From assembly GCA_933228895.1 (NCBI GenBank), contig OW121846.1, positions 112,113,054 to 112,177,053 on the forward strand: 64,000 bases of DNA, in the 5' to 3' direction. Positions 11,462-22,710 of this stretch are shown one piece after another. Under the pieces are notes generated by a model. That model saw nothing but the letters and a program-made list of their open reading frames with translations, did no database searches and was not told where the DNA came from. This DNA is from Platycnemis pennipes. Taxonomy: Eukaryota; Arthropoda; Insecta; Odonata; Platycnemididae. The translations under genes and the position numbers were made by a program. How positions within the stretch are numbered: position 1 is the stretch's first letter; each line of letters begins with the position of its first letter.

Positions 11462-12618
11462 GCGGGTGAATAGGAACGCTTTTCAAAAAGTGCGCTCAGA
11501 CCCGAAACGGTATCACTTGAGACTGACTACGTTTTAGGAATTGCTTCTTTGTAATCTTGTCCTTCTAGTAGAGTGAAAACGAGAACTCGACGACTGAATT
11601 TAAGCAAATGATACTCTGTCGAATGGAAGCCTACCATACGAGAGAGGTGTGAAATTGGGTATTTAGAAAACCTCGTATAGGTTCAAAGTAAGGTGACATT
11701 GTAGCGCTTACTCAGATTTCAAGTTTTTCTTTCCTGAAAGGAAATCTAATACCATAGCTGCAACATTAGGTTACTTTTTTGAGCCTTGTATGAATATCGG
11801 AGTTACCAAACATGATACAAAATCATATTACTTAGTCGGGTGAAAAGGACCAGCACGCGCAGGAGTTCAGTTCCAAGCCGCTGATCGAGGGTGAAGCATT
11901 GAACCAGTTATACTCAACTGACACTTGGAAAAATTCCTTCTGCTACTGAAAAGAAAGTAGATATACAACTAATATTGATAAATTGCTTACTTACACTTAA
12001 TGTTTTACATTAAAAACATCAAATGTTTATAAGAATGTTTGAGCGAAAGTGGCTAAAAATTTGTTTTTAGGCCATACTCTTTTATTTAAGTATTATAAGA
12101 AGTTTAATGGAATAAACCTATTTTAATGCTATTCTATATCACGTTATAGATATTTACTACGTATAACGAGGAGGAGGAAAGAGATTTTCCCCGTCATAGA
12201 GGTGAATTATTACGGCGACGAGCACGATTTACAGGCTGAGCGAGAGGTAAGCTACCTTCGTTTGATGTAACATATGTTGTGTACTGTTCCATATATATTA
12301 ACCAATTATTCGCTGAAACAATATCATAAAACATACGCATTTCGTGATGGAAATTTATTGTTAATAATTCACATTGAGTTCCATACCTATACATTCTACA
12401 TTACTCAGTATATTCCAATCTGAAAGAAAAGGAGGTGATATAATGTACGTGATAGAGGGATTGCCAGAGTATTAAATATTATATATGGCAACAGAATTAT
12501 TTCTGGAACGCCTTACAACCTCCTTTTGATAGCGTAACATTAGCAAAATTTCATTTAAAACGTATTTATGAAAGTGATAATATTCGCTTACCGTTAATGT
12601 TTTTCCTTTTGGATTAAG

Positions 12619-14331
12619 ATGGGGAAGTACCGGCGAAAAACGGAACAGACATGGACAGAGGAGGATATGAGAATGGCGCTGAAAGCTTTCAGAGAGGGAA
12701 GAAGCATGAGGCATTCTGCCGAACTTTTCAATGTTCACCGTACTTGCCTCTATCGTAGGATAGTAGCGGATACGGAAAAATTGAAGACAAGAGGGGGGCA
12801 AAATGTCTTCTCAGTGGAAGAAGAGGAAGCATTAATTAGAATAATTCTTAGGTTATGTGAAATTGGGTTCGGATTGACAAGAGATGATGTCATGAAGGTG
12901 GCATATGAATTTTCCATTGAAAACAACATAAAAAACAATTTCTGTGCGTTAAAAAAACGAGCAGGCAAGGATTGGTTCTTGAATTTTATATCTAGACATC
13001 CTTTAAGTCTTCGAAAACCCGAAGGTTTGTCAGTGGCTCGAGCTGAGGGTTTAAATAAGGAAGATGTAGACGATTTTTTTTCAAAGTTAACTATTTCGAT
13101 GGCTGAGGCTGGAGTTATGGATAGGCCCCACCTTATATACAACGTTGACGAAACGGGATGTGTATTAAATAATCGCCAAACCCAAAAGAATGTTGCAAGA
13201 ACAGGATCTAAGGTAGTCATAAAACAGACGTCAGTGGAAAAGGGGGAATTGGTGACAGTTGTTGCGTGCTGCAATGCAAGTGGACATTACATACCACCTT
13301 TTGTAATTTTTAAGGGGAAAAAGTTCCATAAGGAATGGGAGGATGGATTTCCGTTGGGATCTAAAATTTTTATGTCCGATTCAGGGTGGATAAATGAGGA
13401 TCTTTTTTTGGAGTGGCTAAAGCACTTTCAAGCAAACAGGATTCCTGGCCGATGCATTTTAGTCCTCGATGGCCACGCATCACACAAGACTCTTCCTGTT
13501 CTACTGTTCTGTGAAAGGAATGAGATCACTCTCTTATCACTGCCCAGTCACACTACACAAAGGTTGCAACCTCTGGACAGGTCTTTTTATAAACCATTAA
13601 AGACATACTATGATATTGAAACAAATGCGTATATGACAGTTTGTAAGGGGGATAGAAAGATGACTAAATTTAATTTTGGTCGGCTTTTTCGAAATGCATG
13701 GAGCAAAGCCGCAACAATCGGTAACGCTGAAAATGGATTCCGATCAACAGGAATATTCCCTCTGAATCCGGGTATCCTGACGGAGTTAGATCTTCATCCT
13801 TCTAATCTCGGAAGCTCACACGCCCCAGAAGAAGCATCAACTCCTTTTTCGACAAATTCATCTTCCGATCAAAAATTAACTGCCAGTCCCTATGAAGAAA
13901 GCCAATCCTCGACATCAACATCTGAGGAATCGTCAAATACTTTGGGTAGGTCTTTCCATAATTTACTACCTACACCAGAAAAAAGAATGAAAGTCAATGT
14001 GAAAAGGTCAAGAAAGCAAATTGCTCAAATACTTACTTCTCCAGCTGTAATAGAAGAAACAGAGCAACGACTGAAGAAACAAAATATTAGGAACGCGAAG
14101 GGAACTTGCAGAAACTTATATGAATCATCTTCAGATAGGGACGGCAATACTGAGAATGGGGAAAACTCAACTGATGATACGCTTTGTGGCTTCTGCTGCA
14201 AGTCTTATAATTGTGCGAATTCGTCAAAGTTTAGAGACTGGATTAAGTGCATGAAGTGTAATTGTTGGTACCATGAGCTGTGTGTAGGTGCTAAGGGGCG
14301 AGATAAATTTACTTGTGGTAAATGTGCTTAA
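12619..14331 (+). CDS. Pogo/Tigger-like transposase with C-terminal PHD-like finger
   Basis: This 570-residue protein should bind the element's ends and catalyse cut-and-paste transposition in the nucleus. A Psq-type helix-turn-helix lies near the N-terminus (about residues 20-50, AFREGRSMRHSAELFNVH), followed by a probable CENP-B-like second DNA-binding region (WFLNFISRHPLSLRK). The DDE_1 catalytic core shows NVDETG with D177, LVLDGHASHKT with D284 and LQPLDRSFYKPLK with D320. Thirty-five residues separate the last two aspartates, as in pogo-type DDxD enzymes. A Ser/Thr-rich linker (about 395-450) leads to a cysteine-rich C-terminus from C523 to C569 with CGFCC, WIKCMKCNCWYHELC and FTCGKC, a PHD-like zinc finger. 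The start is the first ATG of the frame, shortly after upstream stops. There are no internal stops. Tigger/jerky-like host genes are related, but the flanking TIRs show this is a transposon gene. Confidence 0.95.
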   Translation: MGKYRRKTEQTWTEEDMRMALKAFREGRSMRHSAELFNVHRTCLYRRIVADTEKLKTRGGQNVFSVEEEEALIRIILRLCEIGFGLTRDDVMKVAYEFSIENNIKNNFCALKKRAGKDWFLNFISRHPLSLRKPEGLSVARAEGLNKEDVDDFFSKLTISMAEAGVMDRPHLIYNVDETGCVLNNRQTQKNVARTGSKVVIKQTSVEKGELVTVVACCNASGHYIPPFVIFKGKKFHKEWEDGFPLGSKIFMSDSGWINEDLFLEWLKHFQANRIPGRCILVLDGHASHKTLPVLLFCERNEITLLSLPSHTTQRLQPLDRSFYKPLKTYYDIETNAYMTVCKGDRKMTKFNFGRLFRNAWSKAATIGNAENGFRSTGIFPLNPGILTELDLHPSNLGSSHAPEEASTPFSTNSSSDQKLTASPYEESQSSTSTSEESSNTLGRSFHNLLPTPEKRMKVNVKRSRKQIAQILTSPAVIEETEQRLKKQNIRNAKGTCRNLYESSSDRDGNTENGENSTDDTLCGFCCKSYNCANSSKFRDWIKCMKCNCWYHELCVGAKGRDKFTCGKCA

Positions 14332-14491
14332 TTGTTTTGGTAAATTTGTTCTATCTCGTTCTATATGTTCAGATTTGGTGATGTATGTCTATTTGTAAAG
14401 TTATGTTTGACTCTAAGAAGGTGTCGTCGAAATATCTCCAGACTGCACTACATTGTTAAAAGCAATGATGCAAAATTTCAAAATTTTATGG

Positions 14492-14497
14492 AATAAA
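14492..14497 (+). promoter_or_regulatory. Polyadenylation signal of the transposase gene
   Basis: A canonical AATAAA about 160 bases after the transposase stop and inside the element. It is the most likely cleavage and polyadenylation signal. Confidence 0.55.
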
Positions 14498-14752
14498 ACT
14501 TAAGAAAACTAAAATTTATAACGTTATTTTACTGGTCCGATTCAGCCTCTAATCTGGTCCGATTCGCCCTCCAAGTCGTCGGGCGAATAGGACCATGCAG
14601 TCTCTTGAAGAAATTGCTCCAGGACCGTTCTATTCAGAGCAACCACGCTGAAAATTGCGTTTTAAACTGGAAAAACATCAATTCCTTTGCTGATAATGCT
14701 TTCAGAATGTAACTGTTTACACAAACGAGGAAATCGACGATTTTCCTTTTTG

Positions 14753-14777
14753 TGGCCCGATTCACCCCCCTTTACCC
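14753..14777 (-). repeat. Right terminal inverted repeat of the pogo-like element
   Basis: The mirror of the left end, finishing CACCCCCCTTTACCC just before TA at 14778-14779. Subterminal copies of the same motif lie at 14533-14547, 14555-14569 and 14581-14595. Confidence 0.92.
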
Positions 14778-14779
14778 TA

Positions 14780-15165
14780 TAGGAAATGCAATGTGATACC
14801 ATTCCTTTGTCTCGGAAGTGACAAATCCACAACGGCATTGTAGTTTGACAATTAAGAATATGAAGCAAGTTGTGAAGGATGTAAAAGAGAGGAGCTACGT
14901 CAATATGAAGAGGTTGGCCGATAGAAGAATCGAGTGGAGGGCTACGTCAAACCAATCCTAGGATTGTTGACCGATGATGATAATGGCAAAAAAGATACAC
15001 AATTGTTGTTTTTTGTGCTTGGGAACCAAGAAAGTGCTGTGTATCCACTTCGGGTGACCGTTTGGCCAAATAAGGAAGACGGTGAAAATCAATTTGCGAT
15101 CTACACCACTGGAATGTGATTGAATCTGGGAGAATCTGGCTTCGAGGGATTCTAGAGCCGTATTT
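14780..15165. repeat. Unknown repeat family, copy 1, split by a LINE tail
   Basis: Positions 14780-14864 and 14985-15165 match, in order, sequence at 49620-49870. Shared blocks include GCAATGTGATACCATTCCTT, CTCGGAAG, ATCCACAACGGC, GGAACCAAGAAA/AGAAACCAAGAAA and CAATTTGCGATC. The second part translates to PLRVTVWPNKEDGENQFAIY, against PLRITVGPNKEEKECQFAIN in the other copy, so the family may once have been coding. I cannot name it. Confidence 0.65.
14865..14984 (+). mobile_element. RTE-like LINE, 3' end only (about 120 bp)
   Basis: This contains the last codons of the RTE-like polyprotein (MKRLADRRIEWRATSNQS), the CCTAGGATTGTTGACC trailer and a short GATGAT tail. It interrupts the repeat at 14780-15165, which continues undisturbed on both sides. 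It is an extremely 5'-truncated insertion. Confidence 0.8.
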
Positions 15166-17030
15166 TCTGTTAACACCCATTCCAGATCCGATTTTATTCG
15201 CATTTCAAATCAGTAGCAGTCAATAGATTTTGCTAATCGACAACAGTGAACGCTGATAATTCCTTTTGTCTCAATTTCACGTTCAATTCATGCTGGAACT
15301 CTATCCGCTACATAAATGATATTTGGGAATTTTCATTTCAAAAACACATTTTAGGAAAAATAGCGAAAAAGGTTGTGTGTTGATAATGTGTGTTTTTGCT
15401 GTAGATGGTCAAATAACGCAATTCCTCTCTTCCCAAATAGCCCCATTATGCATGATAAATTGCGTTTAGAAAACCTATTTCTCATTAGGATTTTCATTTT
15501 AGGTGAGTAAAAAAAACTTTAGCACTTTTCCTACAGTATATTTAAAATTATAAAATTTTAAACCTGAACCAGTGAACAGGATTTTCATTGGTTAATTTTG
15601 TGCACTTCTGGGCTAGTTTAACAACCAAGCGCATCATTCTCATGCCAAGTCTGTTTCATGGATCGGCCCCGATCCCTGTGAAGGTCGCTCCATTTAGTTT
15701 CCTTTCACCGAGGCCGATCGCTGAGGAGTTAACTCCGTCTTATACTCACTTATTTTACCTCTCCCATCTTCTCCCGTCAGCTTCTATAAGACCAGCTCCT
15801 GCTCAGGCTCATCGACTTCCTGTTTGTTGTTGCGTTAGGTACTAACGGTCGTTTATTACTGGGAATTTTGCTTGTGTAGTAGTTGGCATCCGAGGATGGT
15901 GTGGCTGTGCGTTTATCTTCTCTTAGATTCCTTGGCGATAGTGGAGGGAATGCATAAATACGTCAAGCTAATCGTTATCGAGACATTTTATCTGAGGGCA
16001 CCGACTACAGAGCTGCGCTAGCGCTAGCGAGGAGGTGAGGAAGGGTGTAACAATCCTTATCCCCGACAACCGTTGACCACGGTATAACTTATAGCATATA
16101 TCCTCGCTAAAGTATTAATGAAATAACAAGCAAAGAATCATCAAGACAAATTTTACCACAATTTCAATTTTGAAACTGTGACTTCCAGCAAGTGAAAAAT
16201 TAATAAATGCAGGAAGCTAAAGTTGGAAGAAAATCCTAGTGGTTTTCATTGGGTTCCTTGAAATGACTTGAATGACTTGAAATGACTATGGGGTAAGCTC
16301 AAGAGAGGCATGCAACTTTTCACTGAGCATATCTTTCATTACCTTAGTCTGCATTCCCATCGTAGGTACGTTTCGTAGTAGCTAATAAGGGAAATCCACA
16401 TATTATCCAGATATATAATGTTTTAGAGATGGATACGGACTCTATAAATGTCAGCGACTAATGTGCGCATTTTGCCATAAAACATTCCAGTTAGAGTAAT
16501 TAGCCCCATCTATTCCGCTAAGTATGATGAAAAAGTAATTACGGTATTAATTAAAAAAAAAACTCTTTACTCAGCCATAAAAATTGCTCCTGTCTGAAGA
16601 AGTCTGAATTTTCCTTTGCTCGTTGAAAAGTACTTTGTTCCTTTATGGATGAATGCACAAAATACATCCATCACCTGCCGTAGTAACGCAACAAAAGAAT
16701 ATTATTGATCCTGAATATACGTATAATCAGTTACACTCCAATTTTCATTTGATTATCCCCAAAGGGCACCAAGAATGAAAGAATATAAAAATGAGCGTTC
16801 GTGAATCGGCAAATATAATATCATAAATTGTCTCAAAATTGTGCCTTGTAAATTATATCAAAATTGTACATACCTTGCGTCATAGTTTCTGTTCGGAGAG
16901 TAAATCACGTAAAAACAGAACACATATTTGAAATTTCCTTCTTTCCTCATGCATTTAGGTAGGTATATGAATAGAAAATTCCGTAAATATATTTGCCATA
17001 CATAATATATAAATAGCATTCATAAAAGTG
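15166..17030. other. Stretch with no recognised feature
   Basis: AT-rich DNA. A short tandem of TGACTTGAAATGACT-like units occurs near 16260-16290, and GCTAGCGCTAGC is a small palindrome near 16018. The open frame at 15588-15845 has no known motif. Confidence 0.4.
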
Positions 17031-17232
17031 TATCAACGGATAGCATAGGTAGTTGCATGTTGCTACAAGGACCTTATGCTAATCCAACGAACAGTATATT
17101 TTTGCATGCCTTTACTATTTTTATCTTTTTTAAATTGTGAAGTGTATATTAGAATATCCTAGAACTAATCCTTTTTATGCATTATATGTAATGATGTTTT
17201 TTGTAAATTCACCCCTTCCACACACCTTGATG
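17031..17232 (+). repeat. CR1/L2-like LINE, 3' untranslated end
   Basis: It matches the region after the coding part of the copy ending at 4900. Shared blocks include GTAGTTGCAT, ACAAGGACCTTATGCTAATCC, TATTTTTATCTTTT and TTCACCCCTTCCACACACC. No coding sequence remains. The ~630 bases after it, up to 17862, show nothing recognisable. Confidence 0.65.
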
Positions 17233-17861
17233 TGAGATAGATACGGACCTTTGGGAAAAATTGTATCCTTGTAAAGGATACAATTATCTTAGTCTGCATT
17301 CCCATCGTATCCAATCAGCATCATAGATAGAATAAGACTATTCGTTATTATTGCAGGGTATTGTGTAGACGTAAAGAGTACCGTAAAGTTGAATGGCAAT
17401 GAAAGGGGAATGAGTATAACAAAAAGGCAAAATAGAAATATTAAATGACGACCTACTCGATGCATATTAAAGGATTCTAAACGACAATTATGAACTTTCT
17501 TCGTGCTTTGGACGGCAAGAAAAACGGTTTTCGAAATTGGTCATGATCCCTTGAATTGTCAAATTATTTAAAATTTATTAATATTAAAGCATTTAATAGT
17601 AATAATAAAATGTTCAATTACCCTATAATAATCCTGCATGCAAATGAAAACTAAACAAATATTCTACCACTTGGATGTGCCCACATTTTACTCGTTATTA
17701 GTACTAATGCCTCAATTGCTGTAATTCATATGGTTTTACTGGTAAAATCATATTAGAAATGTGATAAAGTATCCTTCTCTCTTCATTATGGCATGTATGC
17801 ACTCATTCTGCAAAAATTACAAATCGGGGCTACCTTCTGGGTCGAAGTGCGTTGCTTCACG

Positions 17862-18000
17862 TCAGCGGGCGAAGGGCGTAAGGGCCCGTTCCCTCCCCTT
17901 CGGGCCACTTCTCCCCTCCCACCTCCCCCATCATCCCTCCACCCCTTCTCCCCTCTCCCCCCAACCCTCAGCTCACCCGGTTTCGAGCTTTCATCCTCGA
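17862..18000 (+). repeat. C-rich tract (G-rich on the minus strand)
   Basis: About 140 bases of CCCTCCCC, CCACCTCCCCC and CCCCTCTCCCCCC-type sequence in otherwise AT-rich DNA. Overlapping open frames here are low-complexity artefacts. Confidence 0.6.
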
Positions 18001-18639
18001 ACATCCTTCCGAGCTTGCCAACCGCTCGAAGTCACGAAAAACATATTTATGACTTAGGGATGACCGGTATGCTTGAAAAAAAGGGACTCAGCCAATGTTG
18101 GAAGCAAATGCTATGCCAAGACTTACTAGAAATGTATGCGACTCTATTGTATCGTAAGCATTGCATGAAGAGTTGATTTTCAGTCTAAAGGAGTCGAAGC
18201 CAGAATTAGTTTTATTGTATTGATGTACATGGCAAAGTAAACACTAAATACTATTTTAGGAAATGAGTTTCTACGAGCCAATTTTTGCATTTTCTCTCAG
18301 CATGCAATAAACCTAAAATATATCGATGATACTTGAATTTTTGGCTCTAAATGTTTAGCCATTTCATAGCAATAAAAACCTGGTGGAATGAATGAGCTAA
18401 TAATATCTCGCAAAATATTTACCATCGCATTTATTTGCATTGAGTGACTAACTTTAAACTGATATAAAATAATTTAATTTAAATTTAAACTTTATTAGAT
18501 GTATTAATGGACATAACCTCGTTATTGATTGTCGGAGAAAGTTTATAGGACATTAGAAAACTATGTACATTGTATGCTGCCAATTTAAATTTTTAGCCCG
18601 CGAAAGCGACCAATGATTTCAAATAGAAGGCTTTACTAG

Positions 18640-18830
18640 TGGCTACTCACGGGGAAATGTTAGTATTCTGCATTTCTGCGATGACATAGTAGTCATCGGC
18701 GTAGCCAGAGGCAGAAAGGGATTTAACAAAGACTCGAGTTAATATGGAAAAGTCATTGGCGGGATATCACCTGGTTATTAATAACAAGAAAACTGAGTCA
18801 TGGTGGCCATTTGATTATATAGTATACATA
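18640..18830 (+). pseudogene. RTE-like reverse transcriptase remnant
   Basis: Two adjoining frames give ISVLHFCDDIVVIGVARG and MEKSLAGYHLVINNKKTES. These line up with the catalytic (F/Y)xDD box and the following segment of the RTE-like copies elsewhere in the window (for example MARYHLKFNKNKTKI at 805-852 on the minus strand). Only about 60 codons are recognisable. Confidence 0.5.
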
Positions 18831-20440
18831 AATGGGAGATCAGAGGGGTGGACGGTATCAGCAACTGATGCTTGCAAGGTAATTTTTTATATTGGTGCTG
18901 TTATTTTTGTTTACAAAAGTTATTATCGATTTCAATTTGATTAATGTCCACGTTAATAATTTTGTACACTCTAAAGAAATTTTGGCTAAGGTTGCCATTG
19001 TTGCTTTCAAAATAATGTTCCAAATATATTTTTTTGAGTGGGGAGGTCATAACATGCATGGAATTGCCATTCTCATTCTCAATATTTGCAGTGAGCATGG
19101 GTTGGTAGTACCATTTATCAAATACCCTACTCTTCCCGAATTACAACAACCTTTCCGGTCATTTCATTGCGTATGGTTTCTTATTGCCCGTGGGAAGAAA
19201 GAAAATATGATTCTGCCTTTATGGCAGTCTCTCTCTCCAATTCTGTTCTCCTGATCGATTCGAATGTATTGCTCTCATGCCCCTAACATATTTCTATCAT
19301 CTATTTTCAAATAGCTCAGCATCATTTGCGCTTAAAAGCTTCTGTTTGAATTTTAACCTAGAATTCAATTCACCCGTAATTCCCATATAAGTTTATCTAG
19401 ATAGCTTGTAACACTAATATAATCATCATAATGACCTCTTACTATGTCTCCGATCTCCTTCGCACACATACTAATTCCTTAAGCAAATTTCTTCAACAAT
19501 TCCATGTACTAGAGGTGCATTCTACTAATGTACCTGACGAGGCGGAAGTAGCAGTCTCCTATCATGTTTCCATAGCAATTACCTGAAACTCTTTTCACAA
19601 ATTCTTTTCAGCAGTTTGCAAGGCACGTTACATTACTGAAATGTTTCCCCAACGGCCTCATGCGATGGTGACGGCTAAATATTTAAATATTGCTTAGTCC
19701 GAAATTTCATTCTAATTTCTACATTAAGTATATCGTGGGCAAATTCAATTTTCGAAAAATTCATGTCTCCGTATTTCTTTAAAACAAATGCTAGCTGCCA
19801 AATGACACGCAAATCATGGATTGTTTCTCGGTCGTTTGCTAGCGATATCCGATCACCACCGTCATCTGATTATAGACCACTTTGTCGTTGGAAATAAGAC
19901 GGAGAATACTCCTAACTACGGTATTTAATTCAGTTGTGTAAAAGAGGTATGAAATTGGGACTACTTCTCTTCCGTAAGGGACACCTGATGTGACTTTTTA
20001 TTGAAACAAACACCACTTTTTAACACCTCATGTTCGTGATCATTTAAAAAGACTTCTAACTAGCTTATCATGTTATTTTCTAGCCCTCCTAATGCTGCTT
20101 TCATGAGACACTTTGCTTAGGAAAGAGTATTTGGTCCTTTTTTTCGCAAGTTAGAAATAGGAAAGTAACTATTTTCCCCAATAAAAATTTCATGCATTGT
20201 GTTCCAAAAATATCACGGCCATTTTCAAGGGGAAAGCTCAAGATCCATTTTCAAAGTAAGGCATAAGACTGTCATTTCAAATAGTTTAGTTAGCCTCGAA
20301 ACATTGCGGTTCATTACCCAACCTGAATGATAAAATACAGTTTATTGAATATCGCGTATTTTTGAAGATATTATGGACTTATATTTCTACTCACATGACC
20401 CTTGACGTCGTATGAGAGCATACCGGAGAGGTGGCCCCAC
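18831..20440. other. Stretch with no recognised feature
   Basis: AT-rich DNA. The open frame at 18892-19254 (120 codons) is hydrophobic and low in information, resembles nothing I know, and is probably chance. Confidence 0.4.
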
Positions 20441-20560
20441 TGCCGAAGCTACCTCGTCCTCGTCATCACCCCCTATCTGCCCCCGTCCGCCCTGCCCCCT
20501 TCCGCCACTGCCCTTCCCAGCCCCGCCTCGCCCCTCCTCCCAACCTTGATGCCCCAGCCG
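20441..20560 (+). repeat. C-rich tract
   Basis: A run of CCGTCCGCCCTGCCCCC and CCCCTCCTCCC-type sequence, like those at 17862 and 39900. From 20561 to 21270 the DNA is of mixed composition with nothing recognised. Confidence 0.5.
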
Positions 20561-21275
20561 TATAATTTCGCTAATGGACTCCCGCCGCTGAAACGTAATC
20601 ATGGGATGGAAGAGAAGGGAAACACTTTCTGAGTAAATATTTTATGATAGCCACCGCAGTTCCATTTAATTAATGGAATTTTAACGAGGGCCCGTGGTCA
20701 AAGTTACCAGGACTTCTTCCCACGACCCCCCTCCGGCTCGCACTGACGTAATGTTTACCCTGTCTCCCTTAAGGGGTTCCCCGGAGGTCTACAGGATGAG
20801 CCTGGCTAGCCGATGACCCTTGCATGGGTCAATGCGCACCTCTCACTCCGAGGCACGCGCCCCCTTCTCACATTCATCTCCTTGCAGGTCATATCCCCAT
20901 GCTTATCATTCACGGCTATTGATGTCTAAGGCCCGTAACCCCGTTCGAAGATTCCGTTCTGATTCCATGCCTCTAATGATTGAAGAACGAAAGAGGTGAA
21001 GACATCCGGGCACTCTACTGAGTGTTGTGAGGAAACGAAGAGTAGACTAGAAGATTAAATGAAAGTACGAAATGAATGATATCGCACTCTTTTTTCCTTC
21101 AGATCTTGAACCAAATCCCTGTCGTTTTTAGATCTGAAAGGCCCCAATTGTAGCAGTAGTATGTTGATTTTCCCCTAATTAATCAATGAAACTTGTTCAG
21201 GAGGTTTAATTTTTTGTTGAAATGATTTGTGTCAATGGCGTCATTTTAATGTAGCTCATATTCATTAAGTTCGAA

Positions 21276-21482
21276 ATTTATATGCATATATATATGTATT
21301 CTATATATGCATATATGTATATATAGAAGTCACTAGTTGCGACGATGTAAAAAAAACACGGGAAACACAAAAAAGGAACACTCACAAACGTAAATAGATG
21401 GATAAACATAGATAATGGGAGCTTTCTACAAGCGTTGCTGTCTTTCTCAGCCCAAAGGAAAAACAATGTTTCCTTTGGGCTG
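21276..21482. repeat. TATA-rich repeat followed by a perfect hairpin
   Basis: Positions 21276-21325 are alternating ATATATGCATATAT-type sequence that can fold on itself. At 21449-21462 CAGCCCAAAGGAAA pairs perfectly with TTTCCTTTGGGCTG at 21469-21482 around a 6-base loop, and is followed by a run of A. This may be the end of a small inverted-repeat element. Confidence 0.55.
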
Positions 21483-22177
21483 CGAAAAAAAAAATGTATA
21501 TATACATAAAAAAAGTTAATTATTCGATGAGTGTAATGATTTTGGTAGCATTAATGGTAATCACACATAAAAAGCTTAAGTATTCCGAGAAGAGTGTGAT
21601 TTTTCTTTTACATACAGAGCAAACCATCTTAAAACAATTATCCGGCCGTGGTATCCAGCTTAGTAACATGCAGGCATGGTAACCCAAGGGTTTCGGGTTT
21701 CAATCTCACCTCGCGCATGGTTGTTGTTAAAGTCTTAAAAACTCAAATTACATTTTGCGAGATAGCCTTTGGAACACCTTAAACCGCAAGTAGGTATGCT
21801 TAACTACCAACACTAGTTCATTTTAATCTTGGCCGCAATATAATATTTTGAATAGGCACGACTGTGTTCACTGCGAACTCATAAAGCCATATGTGTGTTA
21901 TCTGTGGTATGACCACTTATTTTTCGATTTTTAAGGCCGATTGGATGAATGATCAATTACAAATTTATCCACATTTCCAAAATTAGTGACTCAATTATCT
22001 CGACAAGGGAACTTGGGTAACAGAGAATTAATACAATATGCGCTATACATGAAATCAAGGAGTGTATGGTGTCACGGTACGGATTCGCTCAATGCTCAAT
22101 CCGTTCCCACCTGCCTACACCAAAAATGAATAAAATTCTCCATTGCTCATTTTTCTCAGCGTAGTCGCACGACTGAG

Positions 22178-22414
22178 AATGGGGGCGTTTACTCGGAACC
22201 GAAATCGTATTTTCGTACACGAAATCGTTATATGGAAACAAAAAAATAATTTTAGTGAAAAAATTAAGGGTTAAAGGGTTAAAAACATCAGTTTTTCGCC
22301 GCTAATTAACTCGATAAATAATTGACGGATCAGAAAACGGAAAAATGCGTGTCTTTTTATTTTACAAACTTTATCAGATTCCGCTATTAAAAAAATATGG
22401 TAAACGACCCCATT
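22178..22414 (+). mobile_element. AATGGGG-type MITE, internally deleted copy
   Basis: A 237-bp copy of the element seen in full at 35548-36082 and 54313-54846. It keeps both ends (AATGGGGGCGTTTAC and GTAAACGACCCCATT) and the flanking CGGAACCGAAATCG and TTTTTCGCCGCT blocks. The central GC-rich ~300 bp is missing. Confidence 0.8.
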
Positions 22415-22710
22415 CTCATTATGGTGTGTGAGAGTGACTTCTAATGATCGGTCGATAGGGGTCCTTTGAGAACATGAAACGTCACCCCGGACGCATCTTT
22501 GCTAGGAGGAAGGTCAAGATTTCCGGCACTCTAGGCGATGGCTGCCGTCTGCGAAATGGGACCATTGCAACCCGTACGAGATCTCCAACGGCGGATTCGG
22601 ATGCGGAATTCGGCTTCTGATCACGAGATCCCGTCTAGGTGCCTAATCAATTACCTACAGGCTGCAAAGTGACCCCATACAGAAAGATTTGATGTTCTCC
22701 CGGCGTATTA

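Larger units (their letters stand above)
11437..14777 (+). mobile_element. Complete pogo/Tigger-like DNA transposon
   Basis: The 3341-bp element starts GGGTAAAGGGGGGTGAATCG (11437) and ends with the reverse complement at 14777. The 25-bp inverted ends match at 24 positions. TA dinucleotides at 11435-11436 and 14778-14779 form the target duplication expected of the Tc1/mariner/pogo superfamily. Inside is one uninterrupted transposase gene in plus orientation, about 1.2 kb of leader and about 450 bp of trailer. Extra copies of the terminal GGGYGAATMGGACCA motif lie near both ends. Its left flank is a CR1-like fragment and its right flank an unrelated repeat, so it inserted into older repeats. 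Intact ends and gene suggest a fairly recent insertion; whether it is still mobile cannot be told from one copy. Confidence 0.93.

Noticed and set aside
12750..13274. 174-codon minus-strand open frame
   Set aside because: It is the shadow of the transposase gene at 12619-14331.
12619..14331. Domesticated host gene of the Tigger/jerky type
   Set aside because: The frame lies inside matching terminal inverted repeats with a TA duplication, so a transposon gene is the simpler explanation.
18892..19254. 120-codon hydrophobic open frame
   Set aside because: The composition is that of AT-rich DNA, with no motif, no homologous copy in the window and no gene context.
21640..21720. tRNA-like words (TGGTATCCAG and GGGTTTCAATCTC)
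   Set aside because: The boxes are weak, no cloverleaf can be drawn, and there is no second copy in the window.
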